From assembly GCF_017652985.1 (NCBI RefSeq), contig NZ_JAGGDJ010000002.1, positions 496,001-560,000 of the forward strand: a DNA stretch of 64,000 nucleotides, in the 5' to 3' direction. Numbering within the stretch: the first letter of the stretch is position 1; each line of letters starts with the position of its first letter. This DNA is from Paenibacillus artemisiicola (GTDB taxonomy: Bacteria; Bacillota; Bacilli; Paenibacillales; Paenibacillaceae). Position numbers and translations under genes: made by a program. Below the pieces are notes generated by a model, which saw only the letters and a program-made list of their open reading frames with translations, made no database searches and had not been told where the DNA came from. Of this stretch, positions 34,781 to 43,788 are shown piece after piece.

Positions 34781-35934
34781 GGAGGGCGGGCAAGCTCATG
34801 CTGCTGCTGCTGCTGGTCGTGCCGCTTACCGCCTGCTGGAATCTCGAGGAACCCGACGAGCAGGCATTCGTCCTCGGGGCCGGGCTTGATTATACGAAGG
34901 AAGGGGAAGTCATGCTCAGCTCCCAGATCGTCATTCCTTCGGGCATCGGCGGCTCGGAAGACGGCGGCACCCAGAAGCAAGACAGCTTTCGCATGATGAA
35001 GGCAAACGGCAAGAACGTGTACGACGCGGTGGAAAATCTCCAGAAGCAAATTTCGCGGACGCTCTTCTTTGGCCACCGTCAGACCATCATTATCGGTCAC
35101 CGGATGGCCGTCCACGGTATCGGCGGTTTTATGGATATTTTCATCCGCAACCCGCAATCGGAGCTGCGCTCCACGATATTCGTGGTGAGAAATTCCGAGG
35201 CGAAGGACATTTTTACCATTACGCCGATCTTCGACCCCATCATAACGCCGACGCTGGCGCGGGAGATCAGGTCGATGGGCTTGAAGCCTTACTATTTCCG
35301 GGATTTCCTGACGGTATCGATGAGCCAGACGACGCAGCCGCTGGTGCCGCTGATCAGCAAGAATAAACTGCATAAGTACGTGTATGCGGGAGGCGCTATC
35401 CTAAACAAGGATGACGACCTGAAGCTGATCGGGTTCCTGGACGCCAGAGAAGCGCAGTATGCGAACTGGATACTCGGCAATCTGAAACGATTCGCCGTCA
35501 CCGCCCCCGTCAAGAACGGAGACGGCAACGTCAGCGTGAAGATGCGCACGATGAAACATCAGGTTCGCGTGAAACCTTCCGGTTCGCATATAGACGTCGA
35601 CGTCCATTTAACCGGGAAAGGCATCATCGTCGAAAACAACTCCGACCTGGATCCGACGAAGCGGACGGATCTCATGACGATTCAGAAGACGCTGAGCGAG
35701 TCGACTCAGACGGCGATCGCCGAGATGGTCAACAAGGTGCAGAAGCAGTACAAAGCGGATATATTCGCGTTCGGGGAAAACTTCCATCGGCAGCAACCCG
35801 TTCGGTGGAAAACGGTAATGCCCAAGTGGAAGGAAACCTTTCCCCGGGTTCATATCACCGTGAAGGTGGACATTCAATGCAAGGACCCGGGCCAGACCAG
35901 CTCTTCCTTGAAGAATCATTTTAAAGCCGGCTAA
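34777..35934 (+). CDS. Spore germination lipoprotein, Ger(x)C family (C subunit)
   Basis: This 385-residue lipoprotein has a lipobox LTAC with Cys20 lipidated, followed by WNLEEPDEQAFVLGAGLDYTKEG, the usual Ger(x)C opening. RTLFFGHRQTIIIGHRMA and the C-terminal domain with DIFAFGENFHRQQP are also typical. It is the C subunit of the germinant receptor. The ATG overlaps the GerA-type stop (ATGA), giving translational coupling. Confidence 0.93.
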   Translation: MRRAGKLMLLLLLVVPLTACWNLEEPDEQAFVLGAGLDYTKEGEVMLSSQIVIPSGIGGSEDGGTQKQDSFRMMKANGKNVYDAVENLQKQISRTLFFGHRQTIIIGHRMAVHGIGGFMDIFIRNPQSELRSTIFVVRNSEAKDIFTITPIFDPIITPTLAREIRSMGLKPYYFRDFLTVSMSQTTQPLVPLISKNKLHKYVYAGGAILNKDDDLKLIGFLDAREAQYANWILGNLKRFAVTAPVKNGDGNVSVKMRTMKHQVRVKPSGSHIDVDVHLTGKGIIVENNSDLDPTKRTDLMTIQKTLSESTQTAIAEMVNKVQKQYKADIFAFGENFHRQQPVRWKTVMPKWKETFPRVHITVKVDIQCKDPGQTSSSLKNHFKAG

Positions 35935-35973
35935 AAGCCTGTGCTGCCGGCCGGACAGGAGGGAGAACGACTC

Positions 35974-37059
35974 GTGAAGCTGACAGGAATTCAGGTCGTG
36001 TGGATCATCGCGACCGCCGAATTGGTCATGGAGGTCTGGCTCCGCATATCGCCCGCGATCGAGGCTGCCAAGCAGGACGCCTGGATGTCGATGCTGCTTG
36101 CCGGCCTGATCGGCATCGTCTTGACCTTCCTGGCCGTTCGCGTCAGCATGCTCCATCCCGGCCAGACGCTCGTCAAGTACAGCCAGAAGCTGCTCGGGAA
36201 ATGGTTCGGCAGAGCGATCGTGCTGCCGTACTTTGCGGCATGGTATATGCTGTCGATCGACGTGCTCCGCTCCTTCACCGATTTTATCCATCTGATCCTG
36301 CTCGACCAGACGCCCGTATGGCTGATCGAACTGATCATGGTGATGTTGATGGCCTATATTACGTTTGCCGGCGGCATTACATCCATCGGCCGGTTTTGCG
36401 AGATCGCCGGCCCCCTCACCGTCATCACCATGATCTTCACCTTCTTGATGAATGCGGCCAATGTGGATTGGAGCCAGCTGACGCCGGTATTCAACGACGT
36501 CGGCTGGAAGCAAGTCGCGAAGGCTTCGGTCGCTCCCGGTTCCTTCTTCGGGGAAACCTTCATGCTGCTTTCGGTCATTGCGTTCATGAAGAAGCCGGAA
36601 AAAGCGATGTCGAGATCGATGATCGGCCTATTTATGACCATTTTCGGCGTGTTCGCGGCAACCGCTATGGTATTGCTCGTTTTCGGCCCCAATTTGTCCG
36701 CCGAGTTCAGGTTTCCGTATTTTATGATCGTACGGTCCATCAATATTTTAGACTTTATCCAGAACGTCGATATCTTCGTCATCTACATTTGGATTTTCGG
36801 CGTGTTTGCGAAGCTGTCGCTCTATTTGTTCCTGACCAGCTACGAAATGTCGAACTGGTTCAATGTCAAGGATTGGCGAAAAATGATTTTGTTCGGAGCG
36901 CCGCTCATTTTCGTCTCGGCGATTATGGTTCCGAATCAAACGTGGATCATGATGTTTCAGAAATTATGGCAGGACGCGATTATTCCCATTTGCGGAATCG
37001 GGGTTCCTCTTCTGCTTTGGATCCTGTCGGCCGCGAGAAAAAAATCCGTAAACGCGTAA
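35974..37059 (+). CDS. Spore germination permease-like protein, GerB family (B subunit)
   Basis: This 361-residue protein has about ten predicted helices of the APC/GerAB type, beginning KLTGIQVVWIIATAELVMEVW. It is the B subunit that binds the germinant in characterised receptors. The GTG at 35974 follows GGAGGGAG; an upstream GTG at 35941 would add eleven non-conserved residues and lies before the ribosome site. Order A-C-B in one operon is a common arrangement in Paenibacillus and Bacillus. Confidence 0.92.
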   Translation: MKLTGIQVVWIIATAELVMEVWLRISPAIEAAKQDAWMSMLLAGLIGIVLTFLAVRVSMLHPGQTLVKYSQKLLGKWFGRAIVLPYFAAWYMLSIDVLRSFTDFIHLILLDQTPVWLIELIMVMLMAYITFAGGITSIGRFCEIAGPLTVITMIFTFLMNAANVDWSQLTPVFNDVGWKQVAKASVAPGSFFGETFMLLSVIAFMKKPEKAMSRSMIGLFMTIFGVFAATAMVLLVFGPNLSAEFRFPYFMIVRSINILDFIQNVDIFVIYIWIFGVFAKLSLYLFLTSYEMSNWFNVKDWRKMILFGAPLIFVSAIMVPNQTWIMMFQKLWQDAIIPICGIGVPLLLWILSAARKKSVNA

Positions 37060-37201
37060 ACGCCGCTCCGATATTTTTCATATTCGTTGTTCGGACGTGT
37101 CGATCGCGGTCTTCCTTATTCGTTGTCTAAGCGTAAGGCACTTCATACGGGTGAACCGATTCGGCGAAGCAGGCGCCCGTCATTCATAAGGAGGAACAAT
37201 G

Positions 37202-37618
37202 ATGATGAATATCGAACGGGAAAAGCAGATGAACTTCGGGACGGCTGCAGCCGGCGGCCGGTTATGGACGGCAAGGATCATGAGCTGGATTGTCATTCTG
37301 TTCATGCTATTCGATGGAATCGGGAAGATCGCCGGGCTTACGTCCGCGGTAGAAGGCACGCTCGCGCTCGGATTTACGGAACGCCATATGGCGGCAATGG
37401 GCATTTTGGGGTTGGTATCGGCTCTATTATGCGCGATTCCCCGCACGTCGTTCATTGGCGGACTCGTGTTGACCGCGTATCTGGGCGGTGCGGTGGCCGC
37501 TCAAATTAGAGTGGATGCTCCGCTGTTTACGAACATTCTCTTTCCGGTTTACGTCGCGGTTTTGTTCTGGTGGGCGTTCTGGCTGCGGGACGAGAGGCTG
37601 CGCAGACTCCTCTCGTAA
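37202..37618 (+). CDS. DoxX-like membrane protein
   Basis: This 138-residue protein has four predicted helices. It has the DoxX-type first helix with an FDGIGKIAGL turn, then LGFTERHMAAMGILGLVSALLCAIPRTSFIGGLVLTAYLGGAVAAQIR. Function of this subgroup is unknown; relatives are tied to redox homeostasis. AAGGAGG (37188-37194) favours the second of three consecutive ATG codons. Confidence 0.85.
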   Translation: MMNIEREKQMNFGTAAAGGRLWTARIMSWIVILFMLFDGIGKIAGLTSAVEGTLALGFTERHMAAMGILGLVSALLCAIPRTSFIGGLVLTAYLGGAVAAQIRVDAPLFTNILFPVYVAVLFWWAFWLRDERLRRLLS

Positions 37619-37716
37619 GAACGACGCTTGCGCCCGGCCTGAGCTCTTACATAAATTTGCCGATATTGGATAGGATAAGGTTGGCGGTTCCATCATTTGG
37701 CGAAAGGGATGTTCAG

Positions 37717-37863
37717 ATGAACAATAATGAAATAACGGATCCCAAACAAGAGGTTAGCCAAGCGAAGCATAAGAACGCTCAGGCGATGAATGAGTCGGGA
37801 ATCGACTTCATTTGGGGTAGCGACCAAGATGAGCTAGTCGAGGAGCCTAAGAAAGAGGAGTAA
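37717..37863 (+). CDS. Small acidic hypothetical protein (48 residues)
   Basis: The ATG at 37717 has AAAGGG about 10 nt upstream. The protein is hydrophilic, with a polar N-terminus (NNNEITDPKQEV) and an acidic tail (DQDELVEEPKKEE) around a single aromatic patch IDFIWGS. No domain is recognised. A strong terminator follows within 30 bp, which supports a real transcript. Confidence 0.6.
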   Translation: MNNNEITDPKQEVSQAKHKNAQAMNESGIDFIWGSDQDELVEEPKKEE

Positions 37864-37888
37864 GCCCTGAAGTAGAAGGTACGGGCGC

Positions 37889-37920
37889 AAAAGCGATGGA
37901 TCTGTTCCATCGCTTTTTTT
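37889..37920 (+). terminator. Rho-independent terminator
   Basis: A 12-bp perfect stem (37889-37900 with 37906-37917) runs into a seven-T tract. It serves the small acidic gene; read from the other strand it could also stop the arsC transcript. Confidence 0.88.
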
Positions 37921-37974
37921 GCGTTGCAGCGCCGAGTCGCGTTTGGTCTTCTTGCGGTTGATCGACGCTCCTGC

Positions 37975-38397
37975 TCATTCACCGTCGCTCAAGAAGTGTT
38001 GGATTCGTGCTTGGATGGCATCTCGAACGTTCCGGAATTGTGCCATAATCTCTTCTTCGGTTCCTTGCGCTTTCGCAGGATCCTCAAAGCCCCAATGCCA
38101 TTTGATCACGGTTTTGTTCGTAATTACAGGGCAATGCTCATCGGCGTGTCCGCAAAGCGTAATCACGTAGGTCGCGCGGTTGAGCGTCTCCGAATCGATG
38201 ACGTTAGAGCTATTGCCGCTGATATCGACGCCGGCTTCCTTCATGACTTGAACGGCACGAGGGTTCAGCCCATGCGCTTCAAGCCCCGCGCTTTTCACTT
38301 CGTATTTGTCGCCTCCAAGGGCGGTAAGAAAACCATCGGCGATTTGGCTGCGGCAAGAGTTGCCGGTGCAAAGGAAATAGACGAGCGGTTTGTTCAT
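37975..38397 (-). CDS. arsC: Thioredoxin-coupled arsenate reductase
   Basis: This 140-residue enzyme has the low-molecular-weight phosphatase fold. The catalytic loop is C10-T-G-N-S-C15-R, and the redox pair C82 and C89 lies in [11 protein letters not shown], exactly the pI258/Bacillus ArsC pattern. It reduces As(V) to As(III) using thioredoxin. It is the last gene of the minus-strand arsR-arsB-arsC operon, 2 bp after arsB. Confidence 0.95.
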   Translation of the reverse strand: MNKPLVYFLCTGNSCRSQIADGFLTALGGDKYEVKSAGLEAHGLNPRAVQVMKEAGVDISGNSSNVIDSETLNRATYVITLCGHADEHCPVITNKTVIKWHWGFEDPAKAQGTEEEIMAQFRNVRDAIQARIQHFLSDGE

Positions 38398-38399
38398 GA

Positions 38400-39848
38400 T
38401 TAATGATCTCCTTTATCCTGAATTCGATTGATTTTTAACACTTTATTTAGGTCTTCTTTGTTCTTCCTTGAACGGAAGAGAGCTTTCATCAGTACTGCGA
38501 TGAGAACCGTAATTACAACGATAATGCCGATCAGAAACCAACTATTAATGCTGGTTGAATGGATCATGTGAAGCCACAAATACAATCCCGTTAAGGTGAT
38601 AAAGAGAGTCGGAACGGTAAGGATGATGCCTGTTCTAAAATAATGTCCCCAAGTGATCTTCACGCCTTTGCTCGATAGCACATGCAGCCAGAGCAGGGTG
38701 GCAAGCGATCCGATCGGCGTGATTTTTGGGCCTAAATCCGAACCAATCACATTGGCGTATAGGAACGCTTCACGAATTATACCTGTCGGATTTGTACCTT
38801 GGATGGCCAGCGCGTCAATCATCACGGTTGGCATATTGTTCATAATCGAAGAAAGGATGGCGGCAATTAAACCGGAACCTACGGCTGCAACGAATAAGCC
38901 TTGTTCCCCCGTCCATTTGAATACATCGCCGAGCTCATCCGTCAAGCCAACGTTACGTAGGCCGTATACGACCACATACATGCCGATGGAGAAGACGACA
39001 ACGGCCCAAGGTGCGCCTTTGACGAGCTTCCAGGCGTGAATTTCTCGGCTTTGACGAGCCAGAATTAAGAAGACGATAGCCGCTGCGCCTGCAATGATAG
39101 ATACCGGAACCTCGATCAATTCACTCGTCAGATAGGCAATAAGCAAAACTGCCAGGATGACCCACGAGATCTTAAACAACCTCATGTCCTTAATAGCATC
39201 GACCGGCCTTTTCAATTGGCCAAGTTCGTATTGCTCAGGAATGCTTCGCCTAAAGAAAAGGAAAAGCACGAGCAAACTGGCCGCAACGGAAAAGAGCGTG
39301 GGTACGATCATCCTACTGGCATATTCAGCAAACCCTATACCGAAAAAATCCGAAGAAACAATATTCACAAGGTTGCTGACGACGAGTGGAAGGGATGCCG
39401 TATCGGAAATAAATCCGCTTGCCATAATGAAGGGGAGAATCATACGATCATCAAACTTAAGTGCCCTTACCATCGCCAATACGATCGGCGTCAAAATAAG
39501 GGCCGCCCCGTCATTGGCGAAGAACGCGGCGACCGCTGCTCCAAGCAAGATAACGTACACAAACATGAGTTTGCCATTTCCTTTGGCGAAACGGGCCATG
39601 TGGAGCGCTGCCCATTCAAAAAAACCAATCTCATCAAGAATGAGTGAGATTAAAATAATGGCTACGAATGTAAAGGTGGCGTTCCATACGATTTGAGTTA
39701 CATCCCATACGTCATGAAAATCAACGACACCACAAAGCAGGGCAACGACCGCGCCACCGCATGCGGACCAACCGATAGCAAGGCCTTTCGGCTGCCAGAT
39801 CACGAATACTAACGTGACCAGAAAGATAATCGATGCAAGTGCTAGCAT
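38400..39848 (-). CDS. arsB: Arsenite efflux permease ArsB
   Basis: This 482-residue inner-membrane protein has about twelve helices and ArsB/NhaD-superfamily sequence, including [38 protein letters not shown] and [11 protein letters not shown]. It expels As(OH)3 driven by the proton motive force. The C-terminus has an extra helix and basic tail compared with the usual roughly 430 residues. The start at 39848 has AGGAGG 4 nt upstream and lies 13 bp after the arsR stop; a longer frame would overlap arsR. Confidence 0.92.
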   Translation of the reverse strand: MLALASIIFLVTLVFVIWQPKGLAIGWSACGGAVVALLCGVVDFHDVWDVTQIVWNATFTFVAIILISLILDEIGFFEWAALHMARFAKGNGKLMFVYVILLGAAVAAFFANDGAALILTPIVLAMVRALKFDDRMILPFIMASGFISDTASLPLVVSNLVNIVSSDFFGIGFAEYASRMIVPTLFSVAASLLVLFLFFRRSIPEQYELGQLKRPVDAIKDMRLFKISWVILAVLLIAYLTSELIEVPVSIIAGAAAIVFLILARQSREIHAWKLVKGAPWAVVVFSIGMYVVVYGLRNVGLTDELGDVFKWTGEQGLFVAAVGSGLIAAILSSIMNNMPTVMIDALAIQGTNPTGIIREAFLYANVIGSDLGPKITPIGSLATLLWLHVLSSKGVKITWGHYFRTGIILTVPTLFITLTGLYLWLHMIHSTSINSWFLIGIIVVITVLIAVLMKALFRSRKNKEDLNKVLKINRIQDKGDH

Positions 39849-39861
39849 AATGCCTCCTGCA

Positions 39862-40176
39862 TCAAGTACAACCTTGTGATTTAAAAGCATCGATCTTTTC
39901 TTGCATCGATGGAAGTTGATCGATCACCTGCTTCAAATAAGGCTTATCGTCCAGATTCAAGGAGTAATAAACCCACTGACTCCGCCGTTCTTCATGGATA
40001 AGGCCACCGGTCTTTAGCTTTTTCAAGTGCTGGCTGGCATTCGGCTGCGTCGTCTCCAATAAATCAACGATGTCGCAGACGCACATTTCCCTATGGCGGA
40101 GCAAAGCCATGATGGTTAGTCTGGTTCTATCAGAGAGAAGCTTAAGGGAATCGGACATTTCCTCAATGGTTTGCAA
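39862..40176 (-). CDS. arsR: Arsenic-responsive ArsR repressor, minus-strand operon
   Basis: This 104-residue winged-helix repressor carries the metal box EMCVCD that binds As(III)/Sb(III) in canonical ArsR. The recognition helix is [19 protein letters not shown]. The TTG at 40176 has AGGTGG 10 nt upstream; a GTG at 40200 would add eight residues but has no ribosome site. Its promoter carries an ATATAA-N8-TTATAT repeat that differs from the ATCAA-type repeats of the divergent operon. Confidence 0.93.
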   Translation of the reverse strand: MQTIEEMSDSLKLLSDRTRLTIMALLRHREMCVCDIVDLLETTQPNASQHLKKLKTGGLIHEERRSQWVYYSLNLDDKPYLKQVIDQLPSMQEKIDAFKSQGCT

Positions 40177-40226
40177 ATAAGTCGGACCACCTTTCCTCAC
40201 GTTAGCGATTAATCCAGCTACTTTGT

Positions 40227-40263
40227 ATTATACTTGCCCTATGATATAAGTAAATGATTATAT
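40227..40263 (-). promoter_or_regulatory. Promoter and operator of arsR-arsB-arsC
   Basis: On the minus strand TTTACT (plus coordinates 40249-40254) and TATAAT (40227-40232) are 16 bp apart. An inverted repeat ATATAA-N8-TTATAT (40244-40263) covers the -35, fitting an ArsR operator. Confidence 0.65.
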
Positions 40264-40288
40264 TAGTGAGTAGTGATGTTGCAGTTAA

Positions 40289-40304
40289 ATCAAATATTTT
40301 TGAT
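40289..40304. promoter_or_regulatory. ArsR operator ATCAA-N6-TTGAT, site 1
   Basis: ATCAAATATTTTTGAT is a perfect match to the ArsR-type inverted repeat. It lies directly upstream of the -35 of the CCPVCC-arsR-arsM promoter. Confidence 0.75.
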
Positions 40305-40310
40305 ATTCTC

Positions 40311-40361
40311 TTGATTTTCCATTTTCTCCATGCTACGCTAGCTCCATCAAGAAATTTTGAT
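40311..40361 (+). promoter_or_regulatory. Promoter and second ArsR operator of the CCPVCC-arsR-arsM operon
   Basis: TTGATT (40311-40316) is 17 bp from an extended -10 TGCTACGCT (TACGCT 40334-40339). A second ATCAA-N6-TTGAT repeat (40346-40361) covers the predicted start point, a position suited to direct repression. Confidence 0.7.
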
Positions 40362-40379
40362 GAATGGGGCGGTGACCGG

Positions 40380-40550
40380 ATGTTGAATCATTACGCGATC
40401 GAAAAGCTGATGAAGCTGCAACAGAATGAATTGGAGCAACGTGCAAGACAGGCATGGAAGCGGGAAAAATCGAGCACGAATGCGGAAGCGGCCCGTAGGG
40501 AACGCATCTTCAAGCAGACGACACTAGCTTGCTGTCCGGTGTGCTGCTAA
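40380..40550 (+). CDS. Small protein with CCPVCC C-terminus
   Basis: This 56-residue protein is the first gene after the arsenic-responsive promoter. It is almost wholly helical and charged (LQQNELEQRARQAWKREK and AEAARRERIF) and ends in CCPVCC, with all four cysteines in the last six residues. Two adjacent Cys pairs around Pro-Val form a plausible As(III) or soft-metal site. The ribosome site is modest (GGTGA, 40371-40375). It is 15 bp ahead of the second arsR. I do not recognise a named family; a metallochaperone or As(III)-buffering role is inference. Confidence 0.7.
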   Translation: MLNHYAIEKLMKLQQNELEQRARQAWKREKSSTNAEAARRERIFKQTTLACCPVCC

Positions 40551-40565
40551 CGGGAGGCGATTTCG

Positions 40566-40916
40566 ATGATAAAAGAAATTCCGGTCAACTTCGCTCCCGG
40601 CGAAGCAGTTGATTTTGCAGCCTACGAAGCCAAATTCAAGGCGTTATCCGATCAAAAGAGGCTGCAAATCATGTACGAACTGACCCAGAAGGGCAGTGTG
40701 TGCGTGTGCGATCTAGCGGAGATCGTGGCTATGTCCCAATCCAAACTATCGTATCATTTGAAGATTCTGCTCGACGCCGGACTCATCACACGCGAGACGA
40801 AAGGCACCTGGAGCTACTACGAGCTGAACCAGGCCGAGGTGAACCGCCTGCTGTCGCCCGAACTGTGCTGTGTATTCCGTAAAGCGGAGGAGCGTCCAAA
40901 CGACTGCTGTTCATAA
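40566..40916 (+). CDS. arsR: Second arsenic-responsive ArsR repressor
   Basis: This 116-residue winged-helix protein has the metal box SVCVCDLAEIVAMSQSKLSYHLKIL. It also has additional cysteines near the end (PELCCVF and a final DCCS), giving a different thiol arrangement from the other ArsR in the window. GGGAGG precedes the ATG. It probably binds the three ATCAA-N6-TTGAT repeats in this operon; this follows from position and is not shown. Confidence 0.92.
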   Translation: MIKEIPVNFAPGEAVDFAAYEAKFKALSDQKRLQIMYELTQKGSVCVCDLAEIVAMSQSKLSYHLKILLDAGLITRETKGTWSYYELNQAEVNRLLSPELCCVFRKAEERPNDCCS

Positions 40917-40948
40917 GCCCGCGCCGTGGGTTTTATATTGTCCTCTAT

Positions 40949-40964
40949 ATCAAAATAACTTGAT
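40949..40964. promoter_or_regulatory. ArsR operator ATCAA-N6-TTGAT, site 3, before arsM
   Basis: ATCAAAATAACTTGAT lies between arsR and arsM, just ahead of the arsM ribosome site. It would allow separate control of arsM. Confidence 0.7.
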
Positions 40965-40980
40965 TTAAGGAGAGATGAAA

Positions 40981-41799
40981 ATGAGTCAGGTTCAAAACGA
41001 CCAGGTACGTCAACATGTGCGCAATCGATATAAGGAAATCGCCACCCAAGACAGCAATAATTCAAACTGCTGCTCGCCTTCTTCGGCGGGCTCGGGCTGC
41101 TGCGGCAGCGTCGATGACGTTGCGGCTAAACTCGGCTATTCAAGCGAAGAGCTCGCGGCGGCGCCTCAAGGCGCAAATCTCGGGCTGGGATGCGGGAACC
41201 CGCAAGCCATTGCTTCCATTGCGCCCGGGGAAACGGTCCTCGATCTGGGGAGCGGCGCAGGGTTCGATTGTTTTCTTGCCTCGCTACAAACGGGGGAGAC
41301 CGGCCGAGTGTACGGGGTCGATATGACGCCCGAGATGGTGAGCCGCGCACGCGGGAACGCCGTGACGAACGGGTATGCGAATGTCGAGTTCCGCCTTGGC
41401 GAAATTGAACATTTGCCGATTGCGGATTCGTCCATCGATGTCATCATCTCGAATTGCGTCATTAATTTGTCTCCCGATAAGCAGCAGGTGTTCAATGAAG
41501 CCCACCGCGTATTGAAGAAAGGCGGGAGACTCGCCATATCGGACATCGTGACGACCACGGAGCTGCCGGCAGAGGTAAAGGGGAATTTGGACGCCTTAGC
41601 GAGCTGTATTTCCGGGGCTTCAACCGTGGAAGAGGTTCAAGCCATGCTGCGCGCGAGCGGCTTTATCGACATCGTTGTCGAACCTAAAGACGATTCCCGG
41701 TCATTCATTAAAGATTGGGTTCCGGGCGCGAATATCGCAGATTATATTCAATCAGCTGTCATTCAGGCAACGAAGGAAGGAATTAAACCGCAATCATGA
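40981..41799 (+). CDS. arsM: Arsenite S-adenosylmethionine methyltransferase
   Basis: This 272-residue enzyme methylates As(III). The SAM site is VLDLGSGAGFD followed by GVDMTPEM. Cysteine pairs C30-C31 and C40-C41 lie in the N-terminus. C149 (SNCVINL) and C199 (LASCIS) are 50 residues apart, the same spacing as the arsenic-binding C174 and C224 of the characterised algal ArsM. The start at 40981 has AAGGAG 8 nt upstream; an ATG two codons earlier is too close to it. It is the last gene of the arsenic-induced right arm. Confidence 0.95.
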   Translation: MSQVQNDQVRQHVRNRYKEIATQDSNNSNCCSPSSAGSGCCGSVDDVAAKLGYSSEELAAAPQGANLGLGCGNPQAIASIAPGETVLDLGSGAGFDCFLASLQTGETGRVYGVDMTPEMVSRARGNAVTNGYANVEFRLGEIEHLPIADSSIDVIISNCVINLSPDKQQVFNEAHRVLKKGGRLAISDIVTTTELPAEVKGNLDALASCISGASTVEEVQAMLRASGFIDIVVEPKDDSRSFIKDWVPGANIADYIQSAVIQATKEGIKPQS

Positions 41800-41827
41800 A
41801 ACCATGCAACAAAATGCGCGATTGAAC

Positions 41828-41858
41828 AGCCGTTTTCCAAGTTGGAAACGGCTTTTTT
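41828..41858 (+). terminator. Rho-independent terminator
   Basis: A 12-bp stem with one bulged base (arms 41828-41840 and 41842-41853) precedes six T residues. It ends the arsM transcript. Confidence 0.85.
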
Positions 41859-42048
41859 GCGTTAAAGCGGCGCAAGTTTATCGATTTACCGATCGCCATA
41901 AGGCCTCTAACTTGTATATAATGAACGAAAGAAACGAAACAGGGACTGGCTGTACGGGAGAAGCGAACGACGGGGCAATGGTAGATTGACAAGCTGAAAA
42001 AACGACAGGCTGCATAGGTAAGATCCTAACTTGGCGGAGGAACCAAGC

Positions 42049-43788
42049 ATGACCAACATGTTGCGTTTTTTGGGGAAATACAGGGTTGCGGCCGGAATGG
42101 CTGTCGTCATGGTGCTGGTTGAGCTGGCAGTGGAGCTGATTCAGCCTTATCTCATTTCGGTCATTATTGATGAAGGTATTTCGCAAAAGGATACGTCGGT
42201 GGTGCTGCTGTGGGGCGGAATCTTGGTAGGCGGCTCGGCTGCCGCATTCCTCGCCGGTATTCTGAGCTCGTTTTTTGCCTCGCATGCCAGTCAGGGGTTT
42301 GCGTTCGATGTTCGGGAAGCTCTTTACACCAAGGTGCAGGAATTCGCCTATCCGGTTTTTAATCGCTTTGCTACCTCATCCCTCATCACCCGGCTAACGA
42401 ATGATGTGACGCAGCTTCAGGATACGGTATTCATGGGACTGCGGTTTATGCTGCGCATGCCGCTTGTTGTCATCGGGAGCATCATTATGGCGCTAGTCGT
42501 GCATGTGCAGCTGGGATTCCTGCTTACCCTGACCGTTCCCGCACTGCTCGTATTCGTCATCTGGATTATGAAGCGGGCTTCCGTATTATTCAAAACCGTC
42601 CAAATGAGACTGGATACGCTGAACCGCGTGATGCAGGAAAATCTGTCCGGCATGCGGCTGATCCGCGTGTTCGTCCGGCGTGCGGAAGAAGCGAGCCGGT
42701 TTGCGCGGCTGAGCCGGGAATTAATGAAGAGCACGGTCTCCGCCTTGCGTCTGACGGAGATTACGATGCCTTTTATCCTGCTGATCATGAACGCGGGCAT
42801 TATTGCCGTGCTGTGGTTTGGGCAGCGGCAAATCAGCATGGGGACCGCGACGGCGGGCGAAGTGGTGGCGGTCGTGAATTATTCGCTTCGCACGGCGGGC
42901 GCCCTGTCGGCCTTCTCCATGATTGTGGCGGCCTTCTCCAGAGCCCGCGCGTCTGCCCAGCGGGTCGATGAAGCGCTTCACACGGACAGCGAGGCGCCGG
43001 TGAGGTCAGGCCGAAATCCCGAAGGAACGTGTGAAGGGGGGATTGAATTCGATCAGGTTTCCTTCCAATACCCGCACTCGGAGGCGCGCGTGCTGACGGA
43101 TATTAGCTTCAAGGTCCGTCCGGGTGAAACCGTGGCGATCTTGGGGGCTACAGGCTCGGGCAAATCCTCGCTGATGCAGCTTGTGCTGCGGCTGTACGAG
43201 GAAACCGCCGGGGTTGTGCGCATCGACGGTCGGGATGCCCGCGAGCTGGATCTGGACGATTTGCACCGCTCTATCGGCTATGTCTCCCAGGAGGTGCTGC
43301 TGTTCTCGGGCACGATACGCGATAATATCGCTTGGGGCTTGGAGGATGCCAGTATGGAGCAGGTGATGGAAGCGGCTAGGCTGGCGCAAATTCACGAGAC
43401 GATCGAGAAGCTGCCGGATCGGTACGATACCCTTCTCGGACAGCGGGGCATCAATCTCTCCGGAGGGCAGAAGCAACGGCTGTCCATCGCCCGCGCCTTG
43501 ATCCGCAAGCCGGCTATTCTGCTGCTGGATGACAGCACCAGCGCGCTTGATACCCGAACGGAAGCGGCATTGCTGCAGGCGCTCAAGGGCATGTCCTGCA
43601 CGACGCTTCTGATTACGCAGAAGATCAGCTCCACGATCGGGGCGGATTTGATTCTGCTGCTGGACGAGGGCAGTCTCATCGCGCAAGGAACCCACGGGCA
43701 GCTGATGGCCGGCGATGGCTTGTACCGGCGAATTTACGAATCCCAAATCGGGAAGGAGCGGGCAGCGTATGTGGAAAGCTATAAGTGA
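42049..43788 (+). CDS. Heterodimeric ABC exporter, degenerate-site half
   Basis: This 579-residue half-transporter has six predicted helices (about 1-310) followed by an ATPase domain. Walker A is GATGSGKSS near 366 and the signature LSGGQKQR near 470. Walker B is ILLLDDSTSALD near 491, with Asp in place of the catalytic Glu. The same substitution marks the non-hydrolytic site of TM287/288, BmrCD and LmrCD. GGAGG lies 8 nt before the ATG. The partner gene overlaps its end by 20 bp. The substrate may be a drug, peptide or lipid. Confidence 0.9.
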   Translation: MTNMLRFLGKYRVAAGMAVVMVLVELAVELIQPYLISVIIDEGISQKDTSVVLLWGGILVGGSAAAFLAGILSSFFASHASQGFAFDVREALYTKVQEFAYPVFNRFATSSLITRLTNDVTQLQDTVFMGLRFMLRMPLVVIGSIIMALVVHVQLGFLLTLTVPALLVFVIWIMKRASVLFKTVQMRLDTLNRVMQENLSGMRLIRVFVRRAEEASRFARLSRELMKSTVSALRLTEITMPFILLIMNAGIIAVLWFGQRQISMGTATAGEVVAVVNYSLRTAGALSAFSMIVAAFSRARASAQRVDEALHTDSEAPVRSGRNPEGTCEGGIEFDQVSFQYPHSEARVLTDISFKVRPGETVAILGATGSGKSSLMQLVLRLYEETAGVVRIDGRDARELDLDDLHRSIGYVSQEVLLFSGTIRDNIAWGLEDASMEQVMEAARLAQIHETIEKLPDRYDTLLGQRGINLSGGQKQRLSIARALIRKPAILLLDDSTSALDTRTEAALLQALKGMSCTTLLITQKISSTIGADLILLLDEGSLIAQGTHGQLMAGDGLYRRIYESQIGKERAAYVESYK

